Shown here: positions 1 through 8,618 of the stretch, piece after piece
How the letters are laid out: every line of letters starts with the position of its first letter
How positions within the stretch are numbered: position 1 is the stretch's first letter
NCBI RefSeq assembly: GCF_000701345.1
Contig: NZ_JNIJ01000029.1
Coordinates: 26,670-90,669, forward strand
Direction of reading: 5' to 3'
Source of the DNA: Bradyrhizobium sp. URHD0069
Lineage (GTDB): Bacteria > Pseudomonadota > Alphaproteobacteria > Rhizobiales > Xanthobacteraceae
Length of the DNA: 64,000 nt
Translations under genes and position numbers: made by a program
Notes under the pieces: generated by a model
Database searches by the model: none
The model's input: only the letters and a program-made list of their open reading frames with translations
What the model was told of the DNA's origin: nothing

Positions 1-1314
1 CTGCTTGGAGCGCTCTTCGCAGATGCCGCGGTAATAGTAATACACCCAGCTGGTCTTCTCGCTGGCCGCCGGCAATGCAGCGATGCCCTGCGAGTAGGTT
101 TGTGCGCAGTCGGCGAACTTCTTGCGGCCCCGCTCGATATTGCCGAGCGCCATGGTGGCTTCGATATCCTTGGAATCCTCGGCCGTTACGGATTTCAAGA
201 GCTTGATCGCCTCCTCGCTGCGGTCCGCGGCGTCCAGATTGGTTGCGAGCTGAATCTGCGCATTGCGCTTCAGCGGCGAATTCGCCGGCATCCGCTCGTA
301 CACCTTGATCGCCATCGCCGGCTTCTTCACCGACTCGTAGAGGTCGGCCAGCGACAATAGCGCCAGCGGATGATTGGGCGCGAGGTACAGCGAGAGCTGC
401 AAATAGACCAGCGCGAGGTCCTCGCCGCCGCGGCGTGTCAGCGTTGCACCGATGCCGTAAAGCGCCTCGGCCGCGCCGGCTTGCGCCGAATCGACCAGCG
501 GCGGCAGCTTCTTGCCGGCCCTCGTCTCGCGCAGGCCTTCCTGCACCAGCGGATGTCGCGGAAGCTTCTTGTCGAACGCCTCGTAAATGGCGCTCGCCGC
601 CGCCGCATCCTTGTTGCGCGACAGCCAGCGCGCATAGTCATCGGCGATGCGGAGCATGGAATCATCGAGCTTGTAGGCCCGCTCAAGACGCGCACCGGCA
701 TCCTTTTCCTTGCCCGCGAGCTCGAGGATCATGCCGGCGTGCAGATCCTTGAACAGCGGATACCATTCCGGACCGGTCAGCTTGTCGATATTGGCGACCG
801 CCGCCTTGCTGTCGCCGGCGCCGTAGCTGGCCCAGCCCGACAGCAGCGTCGCCACCAGATCCGTGATCGGCCCGCGGATCGACTGATTGATGTTCAGTTG
901 CGCGGCCGGATATTTCTTCGCCTTCAGATCGCGCACGCCGATGACCAGCCGGGCGACGCGATTGGACTTGTCCATCGTCAAGATGCGGTCGGCGAGCTTC
1001 ACGGCCTCGTCGATGTCGCCATCCGCCAGCGATGAAATGAAAGCGCGATCCAGCAATTCGTTGTTCTTCGGATCGGTGCGAAGCGCCGAGCGATAGAACG
1101 TCGCCGCCGAAGTGGCGTCCCGCTCCACGCTGGCATGGCGGGCGGCCAGATAGCTGCCCGCCGTGGTCAGCGATTTCAAATCGCGGCTTGAGGGAAATTG
1201 CGCCGAGTTGCCGGCCGGATGATCAGGCGTCTGTGCCGAAAGCGAGCCAGGCGCTGTCAGCGCGATGAAGGCGACTGCGGCAACCGTCTGCCGATTGAAA
1301 CGAATGGAAAACAT
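1..1314 (-). CDS. Tetratricopeptide repeat protein, 3' part outside window
   Basis: The frame is open from an ATG at 1314 to the first base of the window, so 438 residues of the N-terminal part are visible and the C-terminus is missing. Residues 1-28 look like a Sec signal peptide (basic start, hydrophobic core, SLSA before Q). The rest is Ala-rich helical sequence with TPR-like spacing, e.g. the stretches beginning ATFYRSALRTDPKNNELLDRA and, near the edge, DIEATMALGNIERGRKKFADC. It is probably a periplasmic or outer-membrane-associated scaffold protein. Partners cannot be inferred because its downstream neighbours lie outside the window. Confidence 0.8.
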   Translation of the reverse strand, partial: MFSIRFNRQTVAAVAFIALTAPGSLSAQTPDHPAGNSAQFPSSRDLKSLTTAGSYLAARHASVERDATSAATFYRSALRTDPKNNELLDRAFISSLADGDIDEAVKLADRILTMDKSNRVARLVIGVRDLKAKKYPAAQLNINQSIRGPITDLVATLLSGWASYGAGDSKAAVANIDKLTGPEWYPLFKDLHAGMILELAGKEKDAGARLERAYKLDDSMLRIADDYARWLSRNKDAAAASAIYEAFDKKLPRHPLVQEGLRETRAGKKLPPLVDSAQAGAAEALYGIGATLTRRGGEDLALVYLQLSLYLAPNHPLALLSLADLYESVKKPAMAIKVYERMPANSPLKRNAQIQLATNLDAADRSEEAIKLLKSVTAEDSKDIEATMALGNIERGRKKFADCAQTYSQGIAALPAASEKTSWVYYYYRGICEERSKQ

Positions 1315-1623
1315 CACGGTTCGCCTTAGCTCCAGGATTTACGGATCGTCTCGGATGCGAAACCAAGCGGCAGCATCAAGGCCTGCGACAATGCCGCGTT
1401 TGGCGTTCAACCGCAAGGATACGGGTTGGCGAATCGATTGCAGGAAACGCCCCGGTACCCGTCAATCCCGCCTGAAGACGCTTTCAGTGTGGCGGTATCG
1501 TGGCCAGCGGTCGCTAGAACCGCCGTTTCGATTGAATCGGAACTGCCGCTCATCCCTTTGCTGTTGCGCTTTCTTGGTGCGAACCGGTACCCGCTTCGCT
1601 CCAGCCGGCTCACGCGATCGTGG
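1315..1623. other. Gene-free spacer of about 310 bp
   Basis: This lies between the start of the TPR gene and the stop of etf-QO. Short open frames occur on both strands but none has family-like sequence or a ribosome binding site. No clear hairpin terminator or repeat was seen. It must contain the promoter of the TPR gene at its left side. Confidence 0.5.
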
Positions 1624-3282
1624 TCACATCGCCTCATAATTGGGTCCGCCACCGCCCTCCGGCGGAACCCAGGTGATGTTGGCGTTCGGATCCTTCACGT
1701 CGCAGGTTTTGCAGTGGACGCAATTCTGGGCATTGATGACAAAGCGCGGCCCGGTTGTCTCCTCGACCCATTCATAGACGCCTGCCGGGCAATAACGGTT
1801 GGACGGGCCCGCATAGACATCGTGCTCGGAGGTCTTCTGCAGATTCGTGTCGGCGACCTTCAGGTGGACCGGCTGGTCCTCCTCGTGATTGGTATTGGAG
1901 AGAAACACCGAGGACAGCTTGTCGAAAGTCAGCTTGCCGTCCGGTTTCGGATACACGATCGGGGCATGCTCTTTCGCCGGGTCGAGCGTGCCGCGGTCGA
2001 GCTTGGCATGCGACTGGGTTCCGAACAGCGAGAAGCCGAGCGTATTGCACCACATATCGATGCCGCCGAGCGCGACGCCTATGATGGTGCCGAACTTCGA
2101 CCATAACGGTTTGACATTGCGGACCGGATACAAATCCTTGCCGACCACCGAACCGCGCCACGAATTCTCATACTCAACCAGTTCATCGTTGGCGCGGCCG
2201 GCGCCGAGCGCGGCGGCGACATGTTCGGCCGCGAGGGTGCCGCTGCCAATCGCATTGTGCACGCCCTTGATGCGCGGCACATTCACAAAGCCCGCCGCGC
2301 AGCCGATCAGCGCGCCGCCGGCGAAGGTCAGGCGCGGAACCGATTGATAACCGCCCTCGGTGATGGCCCGCGCGCCATAGCCCAGGCGCTTGCCGCCTTC
2401 GAACAGGCCGCTAATCGAGGGATGGGTCTTGAAGCGCTGGAACTCATCGAACGGCGACAAATATGGATCGTCATAATTGAGATGCACGACGAAACCGACC
2501 GCCACCAGATTGTCGTCGTAGTGGTAGAGGAAGGAGCCGCCGCCGGTTGAATTGTTCAACGGCCAGCCGAAAGAATGCTGGATCAGACCCTTTTTGTGCT
2601 TGGCCGGGTCGATCTGCCAGACCTCCTTGAGGCCGATGCCGAATTTCGCAGGCTCGCAGTTGGCGTCGAGGGAAAATTTCGCGATCAGTTGCTTGGTGAG
2701 GCTGCCGCGCGCGCCTTCGGCGAACAGCGTGTACTTGCCGAGCAGTTCCATACCGCGCGTATACGACGACTTGTGCGAGCCATCCTTGGCCACGCCCATG
2801 TCGCCGGTCGCGATGCCGCGCACCGCGCCTTTTTCGTCGTAGAGCACTTCCGTGGCGGCGAAGCCCGGGTAAATCTCGACGCCGAGCGCCTCAGCCTTTC
2901 GCGCCAGCCAGCGGCACACATTGCCGAGCGAGCCGACATAGCAATGATGATTATTCATCAGCGGCGGCATCATGATATTCGGCAGCGGGATCGCGGTACC
3001 CGCTGTCATCCAGTAGAACTTATCCGCCGTGACCCGCGTCTTCAGTGGACAGTCGGCGTCCTCGCGCCAATCCGGAACAAGTTTGTCGAGCGCCACCGGA
3101 TCGATCACCGCGCCGGACAAAATGTGCGCGCCGACCTCGGACCCCTTCTCCACCACCACAATCCCGAGATCGGCATTGAGCTGCTTCAGCCGGATTGCGG
3201 CGGCCAGGCCGGACGGCCCGGCGCCGACGATGACGACGTCGAATTCCATGGATTCGCGCGGCGGCAATGGTTCGGTGCTCAT
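1624..3282 (-). CDS. Electron transfer flavoprotein-ubiquinone oxidoreductase (ETF-QO)
   Basis: This 552-residue protein passes electrons from reduced ETF (fatty acid and amino acid dehydrogenation) to ubiquinone at the inner membrane. The N-terminus has the FAD dinucleotide motif VIVGAGPSGLAAA (about residues 14-26). The C-terminus carries the [4Fe-4S] ligands C498, C521, C524 and C527 (YCPAG, then NCVHCKTC), followed by the conserved NITWVPPEGGGGPNY tail. Length is normal for the family. The frame stays open 55 codons further upstream, but the ATG at 3282 (MSTEPLPP) starts the conserved region and is preferred. No etfAB genes are adjacent; the gene appears monocistronic. Confidence 0.95.
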   Translation of the reverse strand: MSTEPLPPRESMEFDVVIVGAGPSGLAAAIRLKQLNADLGIVVVEKGSEVGAHILSGAVIDPVALDKLVPDWREDADCPLKTRVTADKFYWMTAGTAIPLPNIMMPPLMNNHHCYVGSLGNVCRWLARKAEALGVEIYPGFAATEVLYDEKGAVRGIATGDMGVAKDGSHKSSYTRGMELLGKYTLFAEGARGSLTKQLIAKFSLDANCEPAKFGIGLKEVWQIDPAKHKKGLIQHSFGWPLNNSTGGGSFLYHYDDNLVAVGFVVHLNYDDPYLSPFDEFQRFKTHPSISGLFEGGKRLGYGARAITEGGYQSVPRLTFAGGALIGCAAGFVNVPRIKGVHNAIGSGTLAAEHVAAALGAGRANDELVEYENSWRGSVVGKDLYPVRNVKPLWSKFGTIIGVALGGIDMWCNTLGFSLFGTQSHAKLDRGTLDPAKEHAPIVYPKPDGKLTFDKLSSVFLSNTNHEEDQPVHLKVADTNLQKTSEHDVYAGPSNRYCPAGVYEWVEETTGPRFVINAQNCVHCKTCDVKDPNANITWVPPEGGGGPNYEAM

Positions 3283-3445
3283 GATCTGCTCTCGGCCCGG
3301 TTGGGAAAGCTTCTCTTCTATGGGTCGCCCCTGGGGGCGTTTGTTTCCGATTTTTAAGGGAAGAACAACCATGGAAATGATTCTTGAGGCGTTTCGTTGC
3401 GACCCGATCCGGCCTAGATTGCAACAATGCCCATGACACCGTCCC

Positions 3446-4264
3446 ATGACGCCTGATCCCGTCCCAACCGTTCGGCAATTGCTGGCCTTTTATCTGGAGG
3501 CCGGGGTCGACTGTGCCCTGACCGAAGAGCCCGTCAATCGGCTGTCGGATCCCGACATCATTCCTGCAGCCCCTGAAACAACGACCCCCCAACCGGTCAG
3601 GACGATCGCGGCCGCAACTCCGCCTGTGCGCGTGGAGGCGGCGCTAGCGCCCGAGGCGGCGATCCTGTCGGCGCGGGAAGCCGCGCGGACCGCGCCTACG
3701 CTCGAGGCACTGCGTACGCTTTTGGAAAATTTCGACGGCTGCGCGTTGAAAGCGACCGCCACTCGCCTGGTGTTTGCCGACGGCAACCCGCAGGCGCGCA
3801 TCATGTTCGTCGGCGAGGCTCCGGGGCGCGAGGAAGACATCGAGGGACTGCCGTTCGTCGGTCGTTCGGGCAAGTTGCTCGACCGGATGATCGCGGCGAT
3901 CGGGCTCGACCGCGCCAGCGCCTACATCGCCAATGTCATTCCGTGGCGGCCGCCCGGCAACCGCACGCCGACGCCGCAAGAGACGCAGATCTGCCTGCCG
4001 TTCATCCAGCGGCAAATCGAGCTGGTGAATCCCGATGTGCTGGTGACGCTCGGCAATCCCTCGACCCAAACCTTGCTGTCGACGCGCGAGGGCATCATGA
4101 AAACCCGCGGCAGGTGGTCCGATTACGACACCGGCACCCGGGTGATCCGCGCGCTTGCCACCTTCCATCCGGCCTATCTGTTACGCTCGCCCTCCTACAA
4201 GCGCATGGCGTGGCAAGACTTGCGCTCGATCGCAAAAGCACTTGAGCAGGCAAAGTCGCCCTGA
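3446..4264 (+). CDS. Uracil-DNA glycosylase, family-4-like, missing two Fe-S cysteines
   Basis: This 272-residue protein should remove uracil from DNA in base-excision repair. Residues 1-90 are a poorly conserved Pro/Ala-rich lead. The core begins near residue 95 and has the family 4 motif GEAPGREED (123-131), FVGRSGKLLD, the RPPGNRTPTPQE loop (168-179), and a final FHPAYLLRSPSYKR motif. In classical family 4 enzymes four cysteines bind a [4Fe-4S] cluster. Here only C99 and C183 sit at those positions; the first Cys of the CxxC pair is absent and the Cys before RPPGNR is W167. I recall a UDG class lacking the cluster described from Bradyrhizobium, and this protein fits that. It starts 163 bp from the divergent etf-QO gene and ends 8 bp from the convergent membrane-protein gene. 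Confidence 0.88.
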   Translation: MTPDPVPTVRQLLAFYLEAGVDCALTEEPVNRLSDPDIIPAAPETTTPQPVRTIAAATPPVRVEAALAPEAAILSAREAARTAPTLEALRTLLENFDGCALKATATRLVFADGNPQARIMFVGEAPGREEDIEGLPFVGRSGKLLDRMIAAIGLDRASAYIANVIPWRPPGNRTPTPQETQICLPFIQRQIELVNPDVLVTLGNPSTQTLLSTREGIMKTRGRWSDYDTGTRVIRALATFHPAYLLRSPSYKRMAWQDLRSIAKALEQAKSP

Positions 4265-4272
4265 GGCACTGA

Positions 4273-5775
4273 CTACGGCGTCTTCGGCCGCACGATGGCC
4301 CAGCCGATCCGCAACAGCGGCTGCCGTCCGGTTATCAGGCGTTCGAACGCCCGCGGCACTTCCGGGACCAGGCCGGGAAACCGCTTTGCAATATCGGCCG
4401 GCGGGGTACCGATCGTGTCGGAGGCGCGCCAGACCACGACGCCGCCGGTTTCGTTGAACTTCGCCAGCGTAAACCACGGCGTGCGTTCCGGCGCCGCGTC
4501 GAGAAACAGATGAGGACGCCCGGCACCCAGTGAGATCAAAGCCGCCAGCCGCGGATCGCCTGCCACCGCCGGCAGCGGCTGGTTGGTGCGCCGCTCAAAA
4601 CTGTCGCCAAAAAAATGCGCGATCGCAGGCGCAGGCAGCGACGTCGCCACCTCACCGCTGGCGGTCCAGGGCAGAAAAACCGTGATCGCGATGACTGGGA
4701 GCGCGGGCGCAATGACGGCTGCCGCCCAGACCGAGCGAAGCACCCGCTGACGCCGCAGATGAATCAGATCGCCGGCCGCGACGATCACCGCCAGTCCGGA
4801 CATCAACAGCGCGACGCCCGCCCCGCCCGCGACCTGCTCAAGATCGAACAGGCCAGAGATCACGCTTCCCACGAGCGCGGGAGCAACGGCAAAGAAATAA
4901 ACGAAATCGCGCGCCAGCGGATCGAGCTTCGACCGATAGATGATCGGCGCCTCTTCCGGCTTGCGGCCGAACCAGCCAGAGTTGAGCGCCGCCAGCAGCA
5001 CGATGCCGGATATCGCGAACAGCAGGCCGCCGAGCAATGCGGCCCAATGCAGCGCCCTTCCGCTTAAATCCGCAATCGCCGGCCATGGCGGCAGCGCCAA
5101 AGTGTCGGCGCGGATCAACCAAATCAGATATGGCAGCGCCAGCACGACAATCACCAACAGCGCAAACAGCGGATCGAACGACATCAGCGAGCGCCGTCGG
5201 CGTGGGGTCGCAAGGGCAAATACGATGATCGGCAGCAACAGGCCGATTGCGGCGGAGGTCGTCAGCAACAACAGTCCGGCTTCGATGGACCATGCGAACC
5301 AGGCGTTGCGGCGGCCCTGGCCGATCAGTTGCCAGGAATGCAGCAGCAGCAGTGCCCAGAGCGGACGTGCGAGCACCAGGGGACCGAACTCGACGCCGGG
5401 CGAACTGAACGCCGTGACCGTCATCGTCAGCAGGACCGCGAGCACCGCCTGTTGTCCGCCGACAATGGCGCGCGCCAGCAGATACAGCGCGGAGAACGTC
5501 GTGATCGAGCAAAGCTGCGCCAGCAGATAGACGCCGAACATGCCCCCGGCGCGGAACGCGAGGTCGGCGAGCCAGAACGCCAGCGGCGGGCCGAGATCGG
5601 TCCCCACCTGGTATTCCCGGCCAAAGGCGAGCAGCATAGCAAGGTCGTCGGGAGGGCTTCGATACAGCACAACCGGCAGGATCAGCCACAGCGCTGCCTG
5701 AAGCATCACCACAAGCCAAACCACCAGCCGGGGCCGGGCGCGGATCAGTTCGATGATCAGGGAGGTGAAACGCAT
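4273..5775 (-). CDS. Polytopic membrane protein, GT-C glycosyltransferase (ArnT/PMT)-like
   Basis: This 500-residue protein has about ten hydrophobic segments. The first periplasmic loop contains an acidic pair (SPPDDLAMLLAFGREYQ) just after TM1, the position of the catalytic Asp in GT39/ArnT-type transferases that use polyprenyl-phosphate sugars. The C-terminal 130 residues are soluble. A transferase acting on a lipid-linked sugar is therefore inferred, but the acceptor is unknown. The ATG at 5775 is chosen; an in-frame TTG seven codons upstream is the alternative. It is convergent with the UDG gene and 86 bp downstream of rnhB, so it may be cotranscribed with rnhB. Confidence 0.7.
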   Translation of the reverse strand: MRFTSLIIELIRARPRLVVWLVVMLQAALWLILPVVLYRSPPDDLAMLLAFGREYQVGTDLGPPLAFWLADLAFRAGGMFGVYLLAQLCSITTFSALYLLARAIVGGQQAVLAVLLTMTVTAFSSPGVEFGPLVLARPLWALLLLHSWQLIGQGRRNAWFAWSIEAGLLLLTTSAAIGLLLPIIVFALATPRRRRSLMSFDPLFALLVIVVLALPYLIWLIRADTLALPPWPAIADLSGRALHWAALLGGLLFAISGIVLLAALNSGWFGRKPEEAPIIYRSKLDPLARDFVYFFAVAPALVGSVISGLFDLEQVAGGAGVALLMSGLAVIVAAGDLIHLRRQRVLRSVWAAAVIAPALPVIAITVFLPWTASGEVATSLPAPAIAHFFGDSFERRTNQPLPAVAGDPRLAALISLGAGRPHLFLDAAPERTPWFTLAKFNETGGVVVWRASDTIGTPPADIAKRFPGLVPEVPRAFERLITGRQPLLRIGWAIVRPKTP

Positions 5776-5861
5776 GAACCGTCCGAAATGCCTCAACCAG
5801 CCCGCAAGACGGCCCTATTCGATCCCGAACGTGTGATAAAGCGCGTCAGCCGCGGAGGCAA

Positions 5862-6611
5862 CTAGAGTTGAATTGCGGCCGAAACCTCGGCGTCGAGCGG
5901 CGTTTCCCCCGTGATAAGGTCGCGTTCGATTGTCGCCGGCTGATGTTTTTCCCGCGCGGCGACGACGGGTGCGAAGAAACGGCGGTGATGCACCGTGGGT
6001 CCAAGGCGATGCAGCGCATCGAGATGTTCCGGCACGCCATAGCCCTTGTGCGACTCGAAGCCATAGCCCGGACAATCCTGCGCCAAGGCGCACATCAGTC
6101 GGTCGCGCGTGACTTTGGCGATGATCGACGCCGCCGCGATCGAGACCACCAGCCCGTCGCCGCCGATCACGGCGTCGCAGTCGCACGGCGTATCGAGCCG
6201 GTCGCGGCCGTCGACGAACACATGCTTCGGCATTTCGGGGAGCGCGTGCACCGCGCGCGCCAGCGCCCACAGCGACGCACGCAGGATATTGTCGCGATCG
6301 ATCCGCGCCGGCGAGCCGAATGCGACGGCAAACGAGGCGGTAGCGCAAATTTCCTCGAACAGTTCCTCGCGGCGCTCCGGCGTCAGCCGTTTGGAATCGT
6401 CGATGCCCTTGGGAATCCGCTTGGGATCGAGCACCACAGCCGCCGCCACGACCGGCCCCGCCAGCGGACCGCGGCCGGCCTCATCGCAGCCGGCCACCGG
6501 CCAGACGCCGCGCTTGATCAGCGCGCGCTCGCGGCGAAAGTTAGGCGGCGCGACCGCGATCACGCCCTTTGGCAGCGTGGCGGGATCTTTCTCGGATTTA
6601 TCGCGAATCAT
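5862..6611 (-). CDS. rnhB: Ribonuclease HII
   Basis: This 249-residue enzyme cleaves RNA in RNA-DNA hybrids and excises misincorporated ribonucleotides. The catalytic acids are visible in GCDEAGRGPLAGPVVAAAV (DE pair), in VFVDGRDRLD, and in the GDGLVVSIAAASIIAKVTRD block. The ATG at 6611 (MIRDKSEK) is preferred; the frame also extends to a TTG at 6677. About 35 residues of weakly conserved sequence precede the core, common in alphaproteobacterial RNase HII. It lies 75 bp downstream of the VOC gene on the same strand. Confidence 0.95.
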   Translation of the reverse strand: MIRDKSEKDPATLPKGVIAVAPPNFRRERALIKRGVWPVAGCDEAGRGPLAGPVVAAAVVLDPKRIPKGIDDSKRLTPERREELFEEICATASFAVAFGSPARIDRDNILRASLWALARAVHALPEMPKHVFVDGRDRLDTPCDCDAVIGGDGLVVSIAAASIIAKVTRDRLMCALAQDCPGYGFESHKGYGVPEHLDALHRLGPTVHHRRFFAPVVAAREKHQPATIERDLITGETPLDAEVSAAIQL

Positions 6612-6686
6612 GCCGGGATGGTGCGCAAGCGCGCCCAGCGGCGCAACCGGGAACTCGGCGCAATTCCCGCTATTCAATCCTGGTGT

Positions 6687-7142
6687 TTAGTCCTGCAGAT
6701 GAACGCGGCGATCTTCGCCCACCTCGATGCCCGGAGCCACCACGACCTCCCACGGATGATTATCGGGATCGGCGAAATATCCGGAGTAGCCGCCGTATTC
6801 GGTCTTGTGCCCAGGCTTCAGCAGCGACGCGCCCTTTGAGATTGCAAAATCCAGCACCGCATCGACCTCCTCCGTCGTGCGGCAATTCCAGGCAAGCGTC
6901 ATCCCGCGAAACGCCTGGGGTCGCGGGTTTTCGGGAAGCGTGACGTCTTGCGCCAGCTGATCCCATGGAAACAGCGCGAGTACTGTGCCGCCAGTGTCGA
7001 AGAACGCAACGGCCTCGCCGGTTGCACGCAATTTCCGCGCAAACCCAAGCGCTTCGTAAAATGCGATGCTGGCGCGCAGATTGCTGACGCCGAGCGTGAT
7101 GACCGTAAGTCGCGGAACCGGTGCTGATGACGTGCCACTCAT
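6687..7142 (-). CDS. VOC (glyoxalase/bleomycin resistance fold) family protein
   Basis: This 151-residue protein has two beta-alpha-beta-beta-beta modules: VITLGVSNLRASIAFYEALGF at the N-terminus and a second module ending in GGYSGYFADPDNHPWEVVV, where the DPDNHPWEV motif is typical of VOC metal sites. The substrate cannot be told. The ATG at 7142 is chosen because GGAGAG sits about 6 bp before it; an ATG four codons upstream (7154) overlaps that ribosome binding site. Its promoter side abuts a dispersed palindromic repeat. Confidence 0.85.
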   Translation of the reverse strand: MSGTSSAPVPRLTVITLGVSNLRASIAFYEALGFARKLRATGEAVAFFDTGGTVLALFPWDQLAQDVTLPENPRPQAFRGMTLAWNCRTTEEVDAVLDFAISKGASLLKPGHKTEYGGYSGYFADPDNHPWEVVVAPGIEVGEDRRVHLQD

Positions 7143-7155
7143 CCTACTCTCCATC

Positions 7156-7237
7156 CGTCATTGCGAGGAGCAACGCGACGAAGCAATCCATCTTGCTTTG
7201 CGGCCCCGTGGATTGCTTCGCTTCGCTCGCAATGACG
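7156..7237. repeat. Palindromic dispersed repeat, family A copy 1
   Basis: The ends are CGTCATTGCGAGGAGC and CGCAATGACG, with inner arms GAAGCAATCCA and TGGATTGCTTC, so the element folds into a long hairpin. Related copies lie at 31117-31233 and 41189-41297. This copy separates the starts and stops of the VOC and radical SAM genes. Confidence 0.9.
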
Positions 7238-7257
7238 GCAACGAAATCTTGTCACCC

Positions 7258-8421
7258 TCAAAACAAACTGAGTTGCTGCCCGGTGCGCTTCGGCCGCGCG
7301 AAATGATCGGTGGTCAATTTCGAACGCCGCTTGTTGAGCCCAAGCTTCTCGCAGGCGACCTCGAACCGCCGTCCGATCATCCAGGCCATCGGTCCGGTGC
7401 CTTTCATACGGGTTCCCCACTGGGAGTCATAGTCGCGCCCGCCACGCATGTCGCGGATCAGCGTAAAGACGTGGCGGTAGCGCTCCGGATAATTGGCCAT
7501 CAGCCATTCGCGGAAAAGGTCGCGCACTTCAAGCGGCAGGCGCAGCAGGACATAGCTTGCCTCCTTGACACCGGCATGCGCCGCTGCGTCAAGAATGCGC
7601 TCGATCTCGGAATCGTTCAGCGCCGGGATGACAGGCGCTACCATCACCGTGGTCGGAATGCCCGCTTCGGAAAGTTGTCGCAGCGCTTCCAGCCGTTTGG
7701 GCGGAGTCGAAGCGCGCGGCTCCATGGTTCGTGCAAGTTTTGCATCGAGCGTCGTGACCGAAATCGCCACCTTGGCGAGGTTGCGTTTTGCCATCCGCGC
7801 GAGAATATCGATATCGCGCGTCACCAACGCCGATTTGGTAACTATGCCGACGGGATGGCCGGCGCGCTCCAGCACTTCGAGAATGCCGCGCATGATATTC
7901 CGCTCGCGCTCGATCGGCTGATAGGGATCGGTGTTGGTGCCGATCGCGATCATCCGTGGTTCGTAATCCTGCGCCGCCAGTTCTTTTTCCAGCAGGGCCG
8001 GCGCATCGGGCTTGGCGAACAGCCTGGATTCGAAGTCCAGCCCCGGCGACAGCCCGAGATAGGCATGGGTCGGCCGCGCAAAACAGTAGACGCAGCCATG
8101 CTCGCAGCCCCGATAAGGGTTGATCGAACGGTCGAAGCCGATATCGGGAGAATCGTTGCGGGTGATGACCTTGCGCGCGGTATCGACCGCGACGGTGGTC
8201 TTGAACGGCGGCAATTCATCGAGGCTCTGCCAGCCGTCATCGAACGCGACCCGCGCTTCAGCCTCGAAGCGGCCGCTGTCATTGGATTGCGCGCCACGGC
8301 CGCGCCGCCGCTCGCGCTCGATCGCGACCTCGAGTTCGGGAAAAGGCGAAGGTGCACCCGCCGGCTCGGAGGGCGCCGTGACCGGCGGGTGCTTGAGGGC
8401 ATGAGAGGATGCTCGACTCAT
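7258..8421 (-). CDS. PA0069/SplB-like radical SAM protein
   Basis: This 387-residue protein carries the radical SAM cysteine motif CEHGCVYCFARPTHAYLG (CxxxCxxC, about residues 106-113), followed by the conserved GTNTDPYQPIER, SALVTRDIDIL and VAPVIPALNDSEI blocks of the PA0069 family related to spore photoproduct lyase. A DNA-repair role is plausible from the family resemblance but unproven. The N-terminal 60 residues are variable. The start is the ATG at 8421. A GAAC-N7-GAAC direct repeat of the alphaproteobacterial LexA type lies 24 bp upstream, suggesting DNA-damage induction. Confidence 0.9.
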   Translation of the reverse strand: MSRASSHALKHPPVTAPSEPAGAPSPFPELEVAIERERRRGRGAQSNDSGRFEAEARVAFDDGWQSLDELPPFKTTVAVDTARKVITRNDSPDIGFDRSINPYRGCEHGCVYCFARPTHAYLGLSPGLDFESRLFAKPDAPALLEKELAAQDYEPRMIAIGTNTDPYQPIERERNIMRGILEVLERAGHPVGIVTKSALVTRDIDILARMAKRNLAKVAISVTTLDAKLARTMEPRASTPPKRLEALRQLSEAGIPTTVMVAPVIPALNDSEIERILDAAAHAGVKEASYVLLRLPLEVRDLFREWLMANYPERYRHVFTLIRDMRGGRDYDSQWGTRMKGTGPMAWMIGRRFEVACEKLGLNKRRSKLTTDHFARPKRTGQQLSLF

Positions 8422-8444
8422 GGTCAGAACATAGCATGCGATGA

Positions 8445-8459
8445 GAACAAATCAAGAAC
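8445..8459. promoter_or_regulatory. Candidate LexA (SOS) box
   Basis: The sequence is GAACAAATCAAGAAC, a perfect GAAC-N7-GAAC direct repeat (GTTC-N7-GTTC read toward the gene). This is the known alphaproteobacterial LexA operator. It is 24 bp upstream of the radical SAM start codon, and a third GAAC occurs at 8427-8430. Confidence 0.7.
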
Positions 8460-8618
8460 ATAAAAATCGCCCCTTCCAGATCGAGAGATGAAGCCGTCGG
8501 ATGGCCGGCGGCTCGCTGCGTTGCCACAAAAAGCTGCATCCGGAAGGCTGATTTGATGGTGGCAAGGTGATAACAGTGCGGCGTTTTCCTACCCCTTTGA
8601 GGTGTCGAAAAACCGGCA

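Noticed and set aside
7066..8463. 465-codon open frame opposite the radical SAM gene
   Set aside because: It begins inside the VOC gene, crosses a palindromic repeat, and lacks any motif; the minus strand encodes the radical SAM protein.
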